Shown one piece after another: positions 17,330-25,611 of a DNA stretch of 64,000 nucleotides; the first letter of the stretch is position 1, and the number at the start of each line of letters is the position of its first letter. A program made the position numbers and the translations under genes. This DNA is from Sphingobacterium sp. PCS056. Its GTDB lineage: Bacteria; Bacteroidota; Bacteroidia; Sphingobacteriales; Sphingobacteriaceae. The notes under the pieces are model-generated. The model was not told the origin of the DNA, ran no database searches, and saw nothing but the letters and a program-made list of their open reading frames with translations. Location of the stretch: positions 3,410,001-3,474,000 of the forward strand of contig NZ_CP096883.1 in assembly GCF_023273895.1 (NCBI RefSeq). The letters are read 5' to 3'.

Positions 17330-17883
17330 ATCCTTATCCGTATCGGTGCATTTCGCAGTTTCGGGAGTAGCAAGAAAAAACTGCTGTGGGAAGCACATCT
17401 CCTATTGAACAAGCATACAATAGTAAGCCCAAGTGCCGAACTGCTTGAATCCAATAGTCGCAAACCCTTTTTGCCACCTTTGGATAGTCATATCCTGGAG
17501 GACTATTATGATGATATGGAGCTTATCGGTTTCTGTGTCAGCGGTACACTGTTTGATCTCGCCCGGAGCGATTTCAGGGGCGATGTGCAGAGCCGAGAAC
17601 TGCTGGGTCAGTTGGTAAGACGGTACGTATGGTAGGCGATTTTGTGTCCGAAAAGTTTGTGAAGACAAAGTGTGGCGAGCTCATGAAATTCGGCACCTTC
17701 CTCGATATCGAAGGCAAGTTTTTCGATACCGTACATGTTCCACCCACGTTGGCACAATATCCTTTACGGCGAGCAGGCATTTATCTTATCGAAGGGAAGG
17801 TCGTGCAGGAGTTTGGTTGTCCGTCACTGGAAGTGATCCGCTGTGCAAATATACCCCTTAAGCCTGATCCACGGAGTATATAG
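17330..17883 (+). pseudogene. 3' fragment of a dnaE-type gene (relic)
   Basis: The DNA matches the last about 560 bp of the dnaE-type gene at 31525-34461 (33905-34461). It is split by a frameshift near 17610, where a GTCGGTAAGACC-like stretch is altered, and lacks everything 5' of the equivalent of residue 794. The real stop codon is kept at 17881-17883. The junction with the YbjQ-like relic lies at 17322-17340, in a short stretch of shared sequence. Confidence 0.8.
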
Positions 17884-17945
17884 CCGTAAATGCCGTAGAA
17901 TTTCTACTGATATTCTTTATATTAGTATCAACACGTGATACCGTT

Positions 17946-18036
17946 ATGCTATAAAATCCATTTGAATAAACCCTCCGTAGTACCTTTCAGGAATTTCTGG
18001 AACAGGGCTATCGCGATTTTGTACTGCAGCGGTTTA
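17946..18036 (+). pseudogene. 5' fragment of the 157-aa repair-cassette gene
   Basis: Matches the first about 90 bp of the gene at 37036 (MLYNPFEQLTRATFQEFLEQ in the intact copy), here with a stop after MNPFE-like codons, and ends near 18036. It lies about 63 bp after the relic dnaE stop, so the ancestral order was dnaE directly followed by this gene. From 18037 to 18310 I see nothing recognisable. Confidence 0.7.
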
Positions 18037-18310
18037 GTGGACGAACATCAGTAAGGTTAACGGTTTAAAGTTATTACTATTTTGTATAGCAGAAAAAACA
18101 CGTTTAAAATACTCATACTTAAATTAACCAATTAGTTTATAAGAGTCTACCTTCTATAATTTCTTTTTTATAACTTTCAAAACGGCAAAGCACTCGTGAA
18201 TACCAATAAAATAAAACACGCATGAAAATCAAGTTATGTTTTATCTTTACTTTCCGAATAAAATTAGAATATCGCAATTATTCATTATTAATTTTTATTA
18301 ATGATACACT

Positions 18311-19645
18311 TTAATTTACATCCCCGGAGGGAGGCTGATTTTTATCTGTAAGCATATATTTTAAATTGTCAAAAATTCGTTCGATTAATCGTCTATCTTT
18401 AGTTATGATTTCTGCGATTCCTTTTAATTCATATTTGAAATTTAGCGTTTTACCATAATTAGTTTTTAAACCATCTGGTAGCTCTACTTGAACGAGATAA
18501 CTTTCAATACTTCCCTGAGCAGTTTCCTGTGTGTTTGTTACTAATGAAATATCATTTACGATTCCTTTTATTGAACCATATTCGTTATACGGATAATTAT
18601 CTAATTTAATTACTACATTTTGATTATGAGTTACTTTTCCAGCCCCCGAATTTGGTAGGAATATTTGAGCTATTATTTTATTATTAGTTGGAACAATTGA
18701 AAAAATAGGTTCTCCAGCTTTAACATAAATATTGTCGTTCCAAAAATTTAGGTATTGTAAAGTCCCTGTTTGAGGACTTTTGAAAATATAGCTTTCTTCA
18801 AATGATTTTAGAACCATTGAGAATTCGTGATACGATGAATTTAAATTTAATAAGAGTGATTTTTCAATTTCTTCTTTTTTGATCTGGGTTTCAGTTATTG
18901 CATTTTGCGTTCTAAAAAGTTCTAACATAATTTGCGATGCTTCATTTTTATTGTTCACAACACTATATGCAGCATTTAAATAGCTTATTTTATTTCTTTC
19001 AAATTCTGCTGCACTGATCACTTTTTTCTGTAAAAGAATAGAATCACGTTCCGCAAATTTGTTCATGTAATTGATGCTTCTATTGGACAACTCTGCTTTC
19101 TGCTTTGTTGTGGTTAAAATATTATTTTGCTCGTGCAATAATTCTCGATAAGTATTCAATTGATGGTCGAAAGTTCCATTTTGGTGATAATTTTTAAATT
19201 GTTGTAAGGCATCTAAAAACGTGTAATATTTATTGTTAATGATGCCAAGGTATATTCTGTTTGGTAAAGGCTTCAGATCCATCAATAAATTGCTATTGCT
19301 TACATTAATTTTTTCAATAAGTGCTTTTATCTGCAATACATCATTCATTTGTGCAGGATTATCTATGTAAGCAATGATTTCATCTTTATAAACATGTTGC
19401 TGATTTTTTTTTACCAAAATAATCTTTCCCGAATTTGGACTTATAATTTTGATAGCAGGATTTTTTGTATTTATTGAGACGGTGCCCGTTTGTACATCGG
19501 GGTAGGATATGAGGAAACCAAACAGTAATAACAATAAGATGCTCAACATTACAATAACAGTAATTTGAATACCAAATTTTTTGGGCATCCTATTAATAAT
19601 ATGATCAACTTCTTCCGCCTTTTTTATTTTATTAATATCTTTCAT
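18311..19645 (-). CDS. HlyD-type membrane fusion protein
   Basis: A 444-aa periplasmic adaptor. There is one transmembrane helix at residues about 28-50 (VIVMLSILLLLLFGFLI). A biotinyl-lipoyl-like hairpin half follows (NSGKIILVKKNQQHVYKDEIIAYI), then a long coiled coil (about 130-280) and the second lipoyl half (SPQTGTLQYLNFWNDNIYVKAGEPIFSIVPT). It links the inner-membrane exporter to the outer membrane in type I secretion. Its start overlaps the stop of the exporter gene by one base, so the two are translationally coupled. No TolC-type outer-membrane gene is present here. Confidence 0.85.
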   Translation of the reverse strand: MKDINKIKKAEEVDHIINRMPKKFGIQITVIVMLSILLLLLFGFLISYPDVQTGTVSINTKNPAIKIISPNSGKIILVKKNQQHVYKDEIIAYIDNPAQMNDVLQIKALIEKINVSNSNLLMDLKPLPNRIYLGIINNKYYTFLDALQQFKNYHQNGTFDHQLNTYRELLHEQNNILTTTKQKAELSNRSINYMNKFAERDSILLQKKVISAAEFERNKISYLNAAYSVVNNKNEASQIMLELFRTQNAITETQIKKEEIEKSLLLNLNSSYHEFSMVLKSFEESYIFKSPQTGTLQYLNFWNDNIYVKAGEPIFSIVPTNNKIIAQIFLPNSGAGKVTHNQNVVIKLDNYPYNEYGSIKGIVNDISLVTNTQETAQGSIESYLVQVELPDGLKTNYGKTLNFKYELKGIAEIITKDRRLIERIFDNLKYMLTDKNQPPSGDVN

Positions 19646-21828
19646 TAGTTTAAGTTGGCTTGCGAATTGATTAAATCATAATAATGGCCTTGTTTATCCA
19701 TCAGTAATTTATGGTTACCCACTTCTATGATCTTTCCATCTTTCATTACGACGATCTGATCTGCTTTTCTGATGGTACTCAGACGATGTGCGATAACCAC
19801 GACCGTTTTATCTTTAAAAACTTTATCTAACGATTCAACTATTTTTTTTTCATTTAATGTATCCAGTGAATTTGTAGCTTCGTCCAGGAACAGGTAGTCT
19901 GGATTTTTGTATATTGCTCTGGCAATAAGTATACGTTGTTTTTGACCACCGCTTAGTCCTCTGCCTTGTTCACCCATCATTGTTTTGTATCCTTTGGGCA
20001 TATCTTCGATCTCTTGACGAATATTGGCAATTTCGATCGCTATTTTGAATCTTTCAAAATCAAGTTCCTCATCATTAAGTACCACATTATTAATAACCGT
20101 GTCATTAAATATTTTGCCATCCTGCAGTACAACCCCACATTTCGAACGCCAGTAGCTTAGCGGTATATTTTTTACGTTCAAAGGACCAATACAGATTTCA
20201 CCATGACTTAGGCCATATAACCTTAAGATTAATTTCATTAAAGTCGTTTTTCCACTTCCGCTATCTCCAACAATTGCTGTTATCTTTCCAAACGGAATAG
20301 TTAAATTAACACCCCTAACACTGTATGGGTGCTTTGGTGCATATTGGAAATAAACATTTTTCAATATAATACTTCGGTCTTGAGGCAGCACTGCATCATT
20401 GAATTCCTGAATCTGCTCCTCATCTTCCAGTGCGTGAATTTCATTTATTCTGGCAAATGATATTTTAGCAGATTGAGCCGATGTAATAAATTGAATATAT
20501 TGCTGAATAGGCGAATTTAGCATGCCAATAATTATCTGTGTAGAGATCATAATTCCAAAGCTCATTTCACCATTAATTACAGCCTTTGCACATATGATGG
20601 TAATAATGATGTTTTTTAGATTATCAATAAATTGACCACCCAGATTTTGATAATTTGTTATAGAATGAAGTTTCAAATTAACTTTGTAAAGGCGGGCTTG
20701 CAAATTCTCCCATTTCCATCTTTTTTCAGTTTCATAATTATTAATTTTAATATCCTGCATTCCTGAGATGGTTTCTACCCAATAACTTTGATCTTTCGCC
20801 ATCAGACTAAAGTAATTTGTGTCCAGTCTTCTTCGAATGGCTAGAAAAGCCATTACCCATATGAGGTATACTACGCTTCCTGCAATAAATACCCAAAAAA
20901 TAAAACTGTTGTAAATCGCTAATATAACGGCAAAGACTAAAAATGTCATCCCTGAAAATAATAAGTTCAGAGAACTGCCCATTATAAAATCCTTTATTCT
21001 TTGATGATCCTGTGCCCTCTGTAATATATCTCCAATTGTTTTATTCTCAAAAAATGACATGGGCAACTTCATTAATTTGAGGAGATAGTCAGATATTAAA
21101 GATATATTTATTCTGCTAGTTAGATGCAGTATTATCCAATCTCTAACGGCATTTGAAAAAGTAGTAGCCAATAGAATAGCAATGTTTGCAATAAGCATAA
21201 TGTTCACAAAATTCATATTTTGAGTGCTTACGCCCACATCGATGATAGATCTGGTAATAAATGGAACAATTGCCTGTAGACTTGTTACAAACAACATGAC
21301 TATCAATAAGTTTACCATACTGGTTTTGTATGGTTTAAAATAACTAAATATGGAATTAAATTTTTTATGTTTTACAAGGCTATCCTCATGATTGATTTCT
21401 GAAAAATTAATATCTGGATCAAAACCAATTAAAACTCCCTTCTTCGAATTTTCTTTTATCCATTTTTTAGCAAACAATTTAGTAGGATATTTTACAAGAC
21501 CTTGTGCAGGATCAGAAACATAGATATAATTTTTTGTGGTTTTATATACGACCATAAAATGTGAATCATTCCAATGTATGACTACAGGTAGTGGAATGTC
21601 GTGTTGAAGTTGGTTTAGCGTGCATTTAACAGCGCGGGATTTGAGACCTATTTTTTCTGCAGCATAAATCAAATTGAGAATTGAAATACCCTCTTTGGTT
21701 TTACCACATAATTCTCTTAGAAAGTGTAAGGTGTAGAATCTACCATAGTGCTTGGCTATTATTTTTAGACAGGTAGGACCGCAATCCATCTTATCGTACT
21801 GAATCTCTGTAGGGAATTTGTTAAACAT
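19645..21828 (-). CDS. C39-peptidase ABC exporter
   Basis: A 727-aa exporter. Residues 1-130 are a C39 peptidase with Gln10, Cys16 (DCGPTC), His90 (HFMVV) and Asp106 (SDPAQG). Then come six transmembrane helices (about 165-440), and an ATPase with Walker A GDSGSGKTT at 521-529, signature LSGGQ at 625-629, Walker B YLFLDE at 645-650 and H-loop His681. This family cuts substrates after a double-glycine leader and exports the rest. The divergently encoded protein at 23900 has such a leader (GG at 29-30). Length is typical. Confidence 0.92.
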   Translation of the reverse strand: MFNKFPTEIQYDKMDCGPTCLKIIAKHYGRFYTLHFLRELCGKTKEGISILNLIYAAEKIGLKSRAVKCTLNQLQHDIPLPVVIHWNDSHFMVVYKTTKNYIYVSDPAQGLVKYPTKLFAKKWIKENSKKGVLIGFDPDINFSEINHEDSLVKHKKFNSIFSYFKPYKTSMVNLLIVMLFVTSLQAIVPFITRSIIDVGVSTQNMNFVNIMLIANIAILLATTFSNAVRDWIILHLTSRINISLISDYLLKLMKLPMSFFENKTIGDILQRAQDHQRIKDFIMGSSLNLLFSGMTFLVFAVILAIYNSFIFWVFIAGSVVYLIWVMAFLAIRRRLDTNYFSLMAKDQSYWVETISGMQDIKINNYETEKRWKWENLQARLYKVNLKLHSITNYQNLGGQFIDNLKNIIITIICAKAVINGEMSFGIMISTQIIIGMLNSPIQQYIQFITSAQSAKISFARINEIHALEDEEQIQEFNDAVLPQDRSIILKNVYFQYAPKHPYSVRGVNLTIPFGKITAIVGDSGSGKTTLMKLILRLYGLSHGEICIGPLNVKNIPLSYWRSKCGVVLQDGKIFNDTVINNVVLNDEELDFERFKIAIEIANIRQEIEDMPKGYKTMMGEQGRGLSGGQKQRILIARAIYKNPDYLFLDEATNSLDTLNEKKIVESLDKVFKDKTVVVIAHRLSTIRKADQIVVMKDGKIIEVGNHKLLMDKQGHYYDLINSQANLN

Positions 21829-21986
21829 TGCTCGAATATCACACTATCTCTTTAACTGAATATTAATTTTCTGTTAAACAATCTATTTTCCTATGTTTTT
21901 GATAAAAATGTTGCTTAATTTTCATCATTAATTACAGTGTATTAAATTTTTATCTTCTATGGAGATGATTTTTTTCAATTGATTTT

Positions 21987-22715
21987 ATGTCATATATAAA
22001 GAAGTATGTTATCATCTTAGCTGGTGGAGTTGGAAGCAGGTACGGAGCTGTCTTAAGTAAGCAATTTCATAAGATAAACGGCCGCCCCATAATTGTGAAA
22101 ACTTTATGCAAATTTTTAAAATTATTTCCAATACAAAGTTTACGGTTAGTCATTAATCCTGAACATCAGTTGGAATGGTCACAGATAAAAAATGAGTATC
22201 CTTTTATAGCTGATATACCCACTGTTTATGGAGGGCCTCAACGATATCATTCTGTTAAAAATGCATTGGAGACTATCGATTCAAAAGAGCATGATCTCAT
22301 AGGAGTGCATGATGGTGTACGACCATTTGTGTCCTATGAAACAATTTCCAATACTTTTCAAACTGCAGAGCGACTGGGAAACGCAGTTCCTTATTTTGAT
22401 GCTGTTAATACAATACGAATAGAAAAAGGTATAGTTAACGAAGCCCTCAATAGAGCTGAGATAAAAATTGTGCAAAATCCGCAAGTTTTTAGGTCAGATA
22501 TTATAAAGGATGCTTATAAGTTGCCATATTCCCCAGTTTTTCTAGATGACGCCACTATTGTAGAAAAAGCAGGCTATAAGATTCAATTGTGCCACGGTAA
22601 TTATGAAAATATAAAAATTACCCATCCACAAGATATCTATATAGGGCAGGGATTAGAGAATTTTTTAATTGATTTAGAAGCTACATCAAATGGATACTTA
22701 TACAGTAACGCGTGA
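21987..22715 (+). CDS. IspD/TarI-like cytidylyltransferase
   Basis: A 242-aa enzyme of the IspD/TarI family: LAGGVGSR (11-18) and Lys25 (SKQF) for CTP binding, HDGVRPF (108-114), NPQVF, and DDATIVEKAG. The family joins CTP to 2-C-methylerythritol 4-phosphate (IspD) or ribitol 5-phosphate (TarI, mammalian ISPD). The gene overlaps the LicD-type gene by 26 nt. A housekeeping IspD would not be expected here, so making a CDP-alditol or CDP-sugar donor for the LicD-like transferase is the better guess. Substrate unproven. Confidence 0.8.
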   Translation: MSYIKKYVIILAGGVGSRYGAVLSKQFHKINGRPIIVKTLCKFLKLFPIQSLRLVINPEHQLEWSQIKNEYPFIADIPTVYGGPQRYHSVKNALETIDSKEHDLIGVHDGVRPFVSYETISNTFQTAERLGNAVPYFDAVNTIRIEKGIVNEALNRAEIKIVQNPQVFRSDIIKDAYKLPYSPVFLDDATIVEKAGYKIQLCHGNYENIKITHPQDIYIGQGLENFLIDLEATSNGYLYSNA

Positions 22716-23886
22716 ATTGACCTATTATAAAAACAGTGATAAAAAAGAAGAGAAAACTAGTCAAGTACTTCTAGAAGTAGGTCAAGATTTCAAGGATCTA
22801 TATGGTATAGCAATATCTCCATTTGAAATAACCTGGTTTAATACTCATTTTGCCATCTGGCAAGATTTTCTTGATCATTCAAGAGAAGAATTTTGTTTGA
22901 TTACTTCAGTAGATGTTGTCTGGAACAGCACGGTAGACATTATGGAAAGTATATTAGTGGAATGCGATATTCTTTTCCATGTTTTTTTTCCATATGATCT
23001 CATTAATGCTAACTGTAAGATCAGCCCGTCTGTAGCACTTAGCCGATTTGGGTTTTTCTGGGGGAGTGATGCGTATTTTATATCAAGAAAAACGGTAAGC
23101 GATCTGCTCGTTACATGTCAGAAAATATACTGTCCACTAGATGAGCAACTTTTGGATTTTGGGATCAACAAAAGTATTCGCTTTATCTGTTCGGATACCA
23201 ACTGGATAGATTATGATTTTTCAACATCTCCAAGCTATTTGTCAAGGAGATCAAGTATTCTGGATTTTCTGTCAAATTATTCGGCATGGACTGAAGATGA
23301 GTTGATTGAAGTTCGAAAAATTCTACATTATATTTCCGAAGTAGCAACTAATTTAGATGTGAAAATATTTTTACATGCTGGCACCTTGTTGGGTTCAATA
23401 CGACATGGCGGAATAATGGCTTGGGATGATGACGTGGATCTGATGGTTATGGATGTAGACGTTAAGTCATTAATCGAAAAAATAAAAAAAGATGGTATTT
23501 ATGAGGTAATGGAGTGGACCTGGAAAAAGACAGGACAGGTCTATTATAAAGTATGGAAACCAGGAGGATATAAGGTTGAAGGTTACGCTTATACATTTCC
23601 ATTTGTAGATATCTGGTGGGCTCAGGAAGTCGGAAACGAGGTTCAAACCAATGATGGTTACACCTTTAGAAAAGAAAGCTACTTTCCTCTGAAAGAGATC
23701 CAATTCGAAGGCTGTAAATTTTATCATCCACATATTTCGACAGATATATTGAACAAGATGTATTTAGGATGGGAAAGTGCTATTAAAATATTTTCATGGT
23801 CACATAAATATAAAAATCATTCCGTAAAACAGGTTACAATTCCAATTGAGACCAATAGTAACGGACATATTGTAGGATTTAAATAG
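22690..23886 (+). CDS. GT25-like/LicD fusion phosphotransferase
   Basis: A 398-aa protein. Residues 200-390 carry the LicD nucleotidyltransferase-fold motifs: GTLLGSIRHGG (231-241) and WDDDVDLMV (245-253). LicD-type enzymes move a phospho-group (phosphocholine; ribitol phosphate in fukutin relatives) from a CDP donor. Residues about 30-170 resemble glycosyltransferase family 25: a HFAIWQDFL helix, CLITSVDVVW in place of the usual EDD site, and GSDAYFISRK. The altered acidic site makes this half doubtful as an active glycosyltransferase. The 26-nt overlap with the cytidylyltransferase gene implies coupled translation. Confidence 0.75.
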   Translation: MDTYTVTRELTYYKNSDKKEEKTSQVLLEVGQDFKDLYGIAISPFEITWFNTHFAIWQDFLDHSREEFCLITSVDVVWNSTVDIMESILVECDILFHVFFPYDLINANCKISPSVALSRFGFFWGSDAYFISRKTVSDLLVTCQKIYCPLDEQLLDFGINKSIRFICSDTNWIDYDFSTSPSYLSRRSSILDFLSNYSAWTEDELIEVRKILHYISEVATNLDVKIFLHAGTLLGSIRHGGIMAWDDDVDLMVMDVDVKSLIEKIKKDGIYEVMEWTWKKTGQVYYKVWKPGGYKVEGYAYTFPFVDIWWAQEVGNEVQTNDGYTFRKESYFPLKEIQFEGCKFYHPHISTDILNKMYLGWESAIKIFSWSHKYKNHSVKQVTIPIETNSNGHIVGFK

Positions 23887-23899
23887 ATTAATAAAAATA

Positions 23900-24847
23900 A
23901 TGAAAAGGAAAACAAATTTACACTTTTTTGATATTTCAAGTAATATCGAAGAACTACCTGAAAATGAACTTTTTGAATTTAAAGGTGGCTATAGTGATGG
24001 CACTATTGATGGCGGAGATCTGGAGGAGGTTGAAATTACTCCTCCAGATCGCGATGAACCTGAAGATGATTGGGGAACAGATGATCCTTGGGATGATCAG
24101 GAAGATCCTTGGGATGAACCTGAAGATGATTGGGAAGATCATGGCGGGGGAGGAGACAATAATGAAGAAGAAGAGCAGGATGAATGTACATGTTCTCAAG
24201 GTATTGTAGGTCAGGGTTCAGGATTATTAATGGACTCTACAGGTGTAGAAAAGAATTTATCTGCGGCGATCACTGCAGATTTGAACAATCCCGATACAAA
24301 TCAGTCTTTTAAAAATACATTGAATGGTATCCAAACTATTTTAAATCGGATTGGAAACAGTAATTTCAATTTAGTTATCGAGTTTGGTGATGCCAAAGGT
24401 TCCGATGGCCTGACAAGCCTGCAAGACAATAAAAATCTGATAGTGACTTTGGACAGATCAAAATTAGTATATGAAAATGATACTTTTGTACCTGGAACCA
24501 ATATTGTTATGAATAAGCAAGGAGAGTTAAATAACGCCTTAGTAAATAATGTTTTGGTTCACGAGCTTAAGCATGTAGAGCAATTTTTAGATGGCAGAAT
24601 AGGATTTGAGTCCTTTGATAATGAAAAACTTTTAAATTATGGTGTTGAAGATGAGGTGGAAGCTTTTTCATTCGCAGAAAGTTATTCATCTTTTGGAGGT
24701 TCTACAGAACATATAACGAGTGATTGGGTAAAAAATCAAGAAATTAAGGTCACTAAAGATGGTGTTGAAACAACTTATAAACCATATGAAACCCTAGGAA
24801 ATGGAGGTAACTGTCCAGTGCACGGTGTTTCATCAAATCCAAATTAA
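23900..24847 (+). CDS. GG-leader secreted zincin with acidic Trp/Pro repeats
   Basis: A 315-aa protein. Residues 1-30 form a double-glycine leader ending ENELFEFKGG, the recognition type for C39 exporters, one of which is encoded divergently. Residues 52-80 are DEPEDDW/DDPWDD-type acidic repeats made by a 60-bp internal duplication, followed by a Gly/Asn/Glu linker and CTC. Residues 140-265 contain HELKH (221-225) with a likely third ligand at Glu252 or Glu254 (DEVEAF), a zincin metallopeptidase signature. No transmembrane helix. Likely role: exported peptidase or toxin. The repeats or linker may be modified by the upstream enzymes, which is inference. Confidence 0.75.
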   Translation: MKRKTNLHFFDISSNIEELPENELFEFKGGYSDGTIDGGDLEEVEITPPDRDEPEDDWGTDDPWDDQEDPWDEPEDDWEDHGGGGDNNEEEEQDECTCSQGIVGQGSGLLMDSTGVEKNLSAAITADLNNPDTNQSFKNTLNGIQTILNRIGNSNFNLVIEFGDAKGSDGLTSLQDNKNLIVTLDRSKLVYENDTFVPGTNIVMNKQGELNNALVNNVLVHELKHVEQFLDGRIGFESFDNEKLLNYGVEDEVEAFSFAESYSSFGGSTEHITSDWVKNQEIKVTKDGVETTYKPYETLGNGGNCPVHGVSSNPN

Positions 24848-24849
24848 AT

Positions 24850-25269
24850 ATGCAAAAAATAAAATATTGTTTTCTGACTACAGTACTGTCATTACTGCTT
24901 ATGTCAAGTTATGCCCAGGCAGATAAAAAGATATCCATATTACAAGATCTTGTAAAGCGCACACATCAAACTATTCGGGATGTGGCAACAAAATCTGGAG
25001 TACCATATACGGCTTCGGCGACTTGGGTAGACGATGTTTACATTGAAAAAGGTGACTCCTTGGTTGCAGTTCCATTTGATAGCCTAACTTCCCCCCGTTG
25101 GAATTACTTAGAATATGATATTAAGATCGTCTTTGATAAATTTACTAACAACCGGACAAGACATCTACAGGGAATCATTGTTTTGGAGCGTATAGATTCC
25201 ATTAGAGAAGAGAAACTTCGAAAAAGGATGTTGGAGGATCTAAAAGCTAAGCAAGAAAAGCTCCAATAA
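24850..25269 (+). CDS. Small secreted protein beside zincin
   Basis: A 139-aa protein with a signal peptide (LLLMSSYAQA, cleavage near residue 24). The body is mostly charged, with a C-terminal helix rich in Lys, Arg and Glu (REEKLRKRMLEDLKAKQEKLQ-like). The ATG is 2 nt after the zincin stop, so it is in the same operon. No family is recognised. It uses the general secretion route rather than a GG leader, which would suit a periplasmic inhibitor or immunity partner of the zincin; that is a guess. Confidence 0.65.
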   Translation: MQKIKYCFLTTVLSLLLMSSYAQADKKISILQDLVKRTHQTIRDVATKSGVPYTASATWVDDVYIEKGDSLVAVPFDSLTSPRWNYLEYDIKIVFDKFTNNRTRHLQGIIVLERIDSIREEKLRKRMLEDLKAKQEKLQ

Positions 25270-25611
25270 GTTAAGCATTTCCTGTATTGAGTGTACTATC
25301 AGTAATTATCTAAAGTTACTGACTGATAGTAAATGAGAAGACCATTAAGTTAATTTAAGTTTCGCAGAGCCCTTCGGGGCTCTTTGATATTTTGAGGCAG
25401 TAGAGTTGGAACTGCTGAAGAAGAGATTGGCCGATTAATATGTGGTGATTGGATATTTTTCTTCTCATCCTAGAAGTTTTTAAAAAAAAGAGAACATTGA
25501 CGCTTGACTTCTGGAAATTGACTAGGCAGCTGTTCAAGAATCAGAATTATGATCTAAAAAACTCCTTAACTTATCTTCGGATTTTATTTCTAGCTGCAAC
25601 CGAAGTGCACA
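25270..25611 (+). other. Non-coding stretch with UUCG hairpin
   Basis: 25366-25383 is a perfect 7-bp stem (AGAGCCC/GGGCTCT) around TTCG, followed by TTGAT; it probably ends the operon 21987-25269. The remaining sequence to 25611 shows no gene. A short stretch near 25399-25435 could encode ELELLKKRLAD, perhaps a remnant of a transposase-like coiled coil, but is too short to name. Confidence 0.5.
25366..25385 (+). terminator. UUCG-loop hairpin, probable terminator
   Basis: A perfect 7-bp GC-rich stem with TTCG loop and a short T tract. Similar TTCGCAGA-T/G-CCCTTCGGG sequence occurs inside two YbjQ-like relics (27684-27703 and 41900-41920). Confidence 0.6.

Noticed and set aside
21987..22715. 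Housekeeping IspD of isoprenoid synthesis
   Set aside because: Overlap with a LicD-type gene and the accessory setting favour a dedicated CDP-donor enzyme, although the fold is the same.
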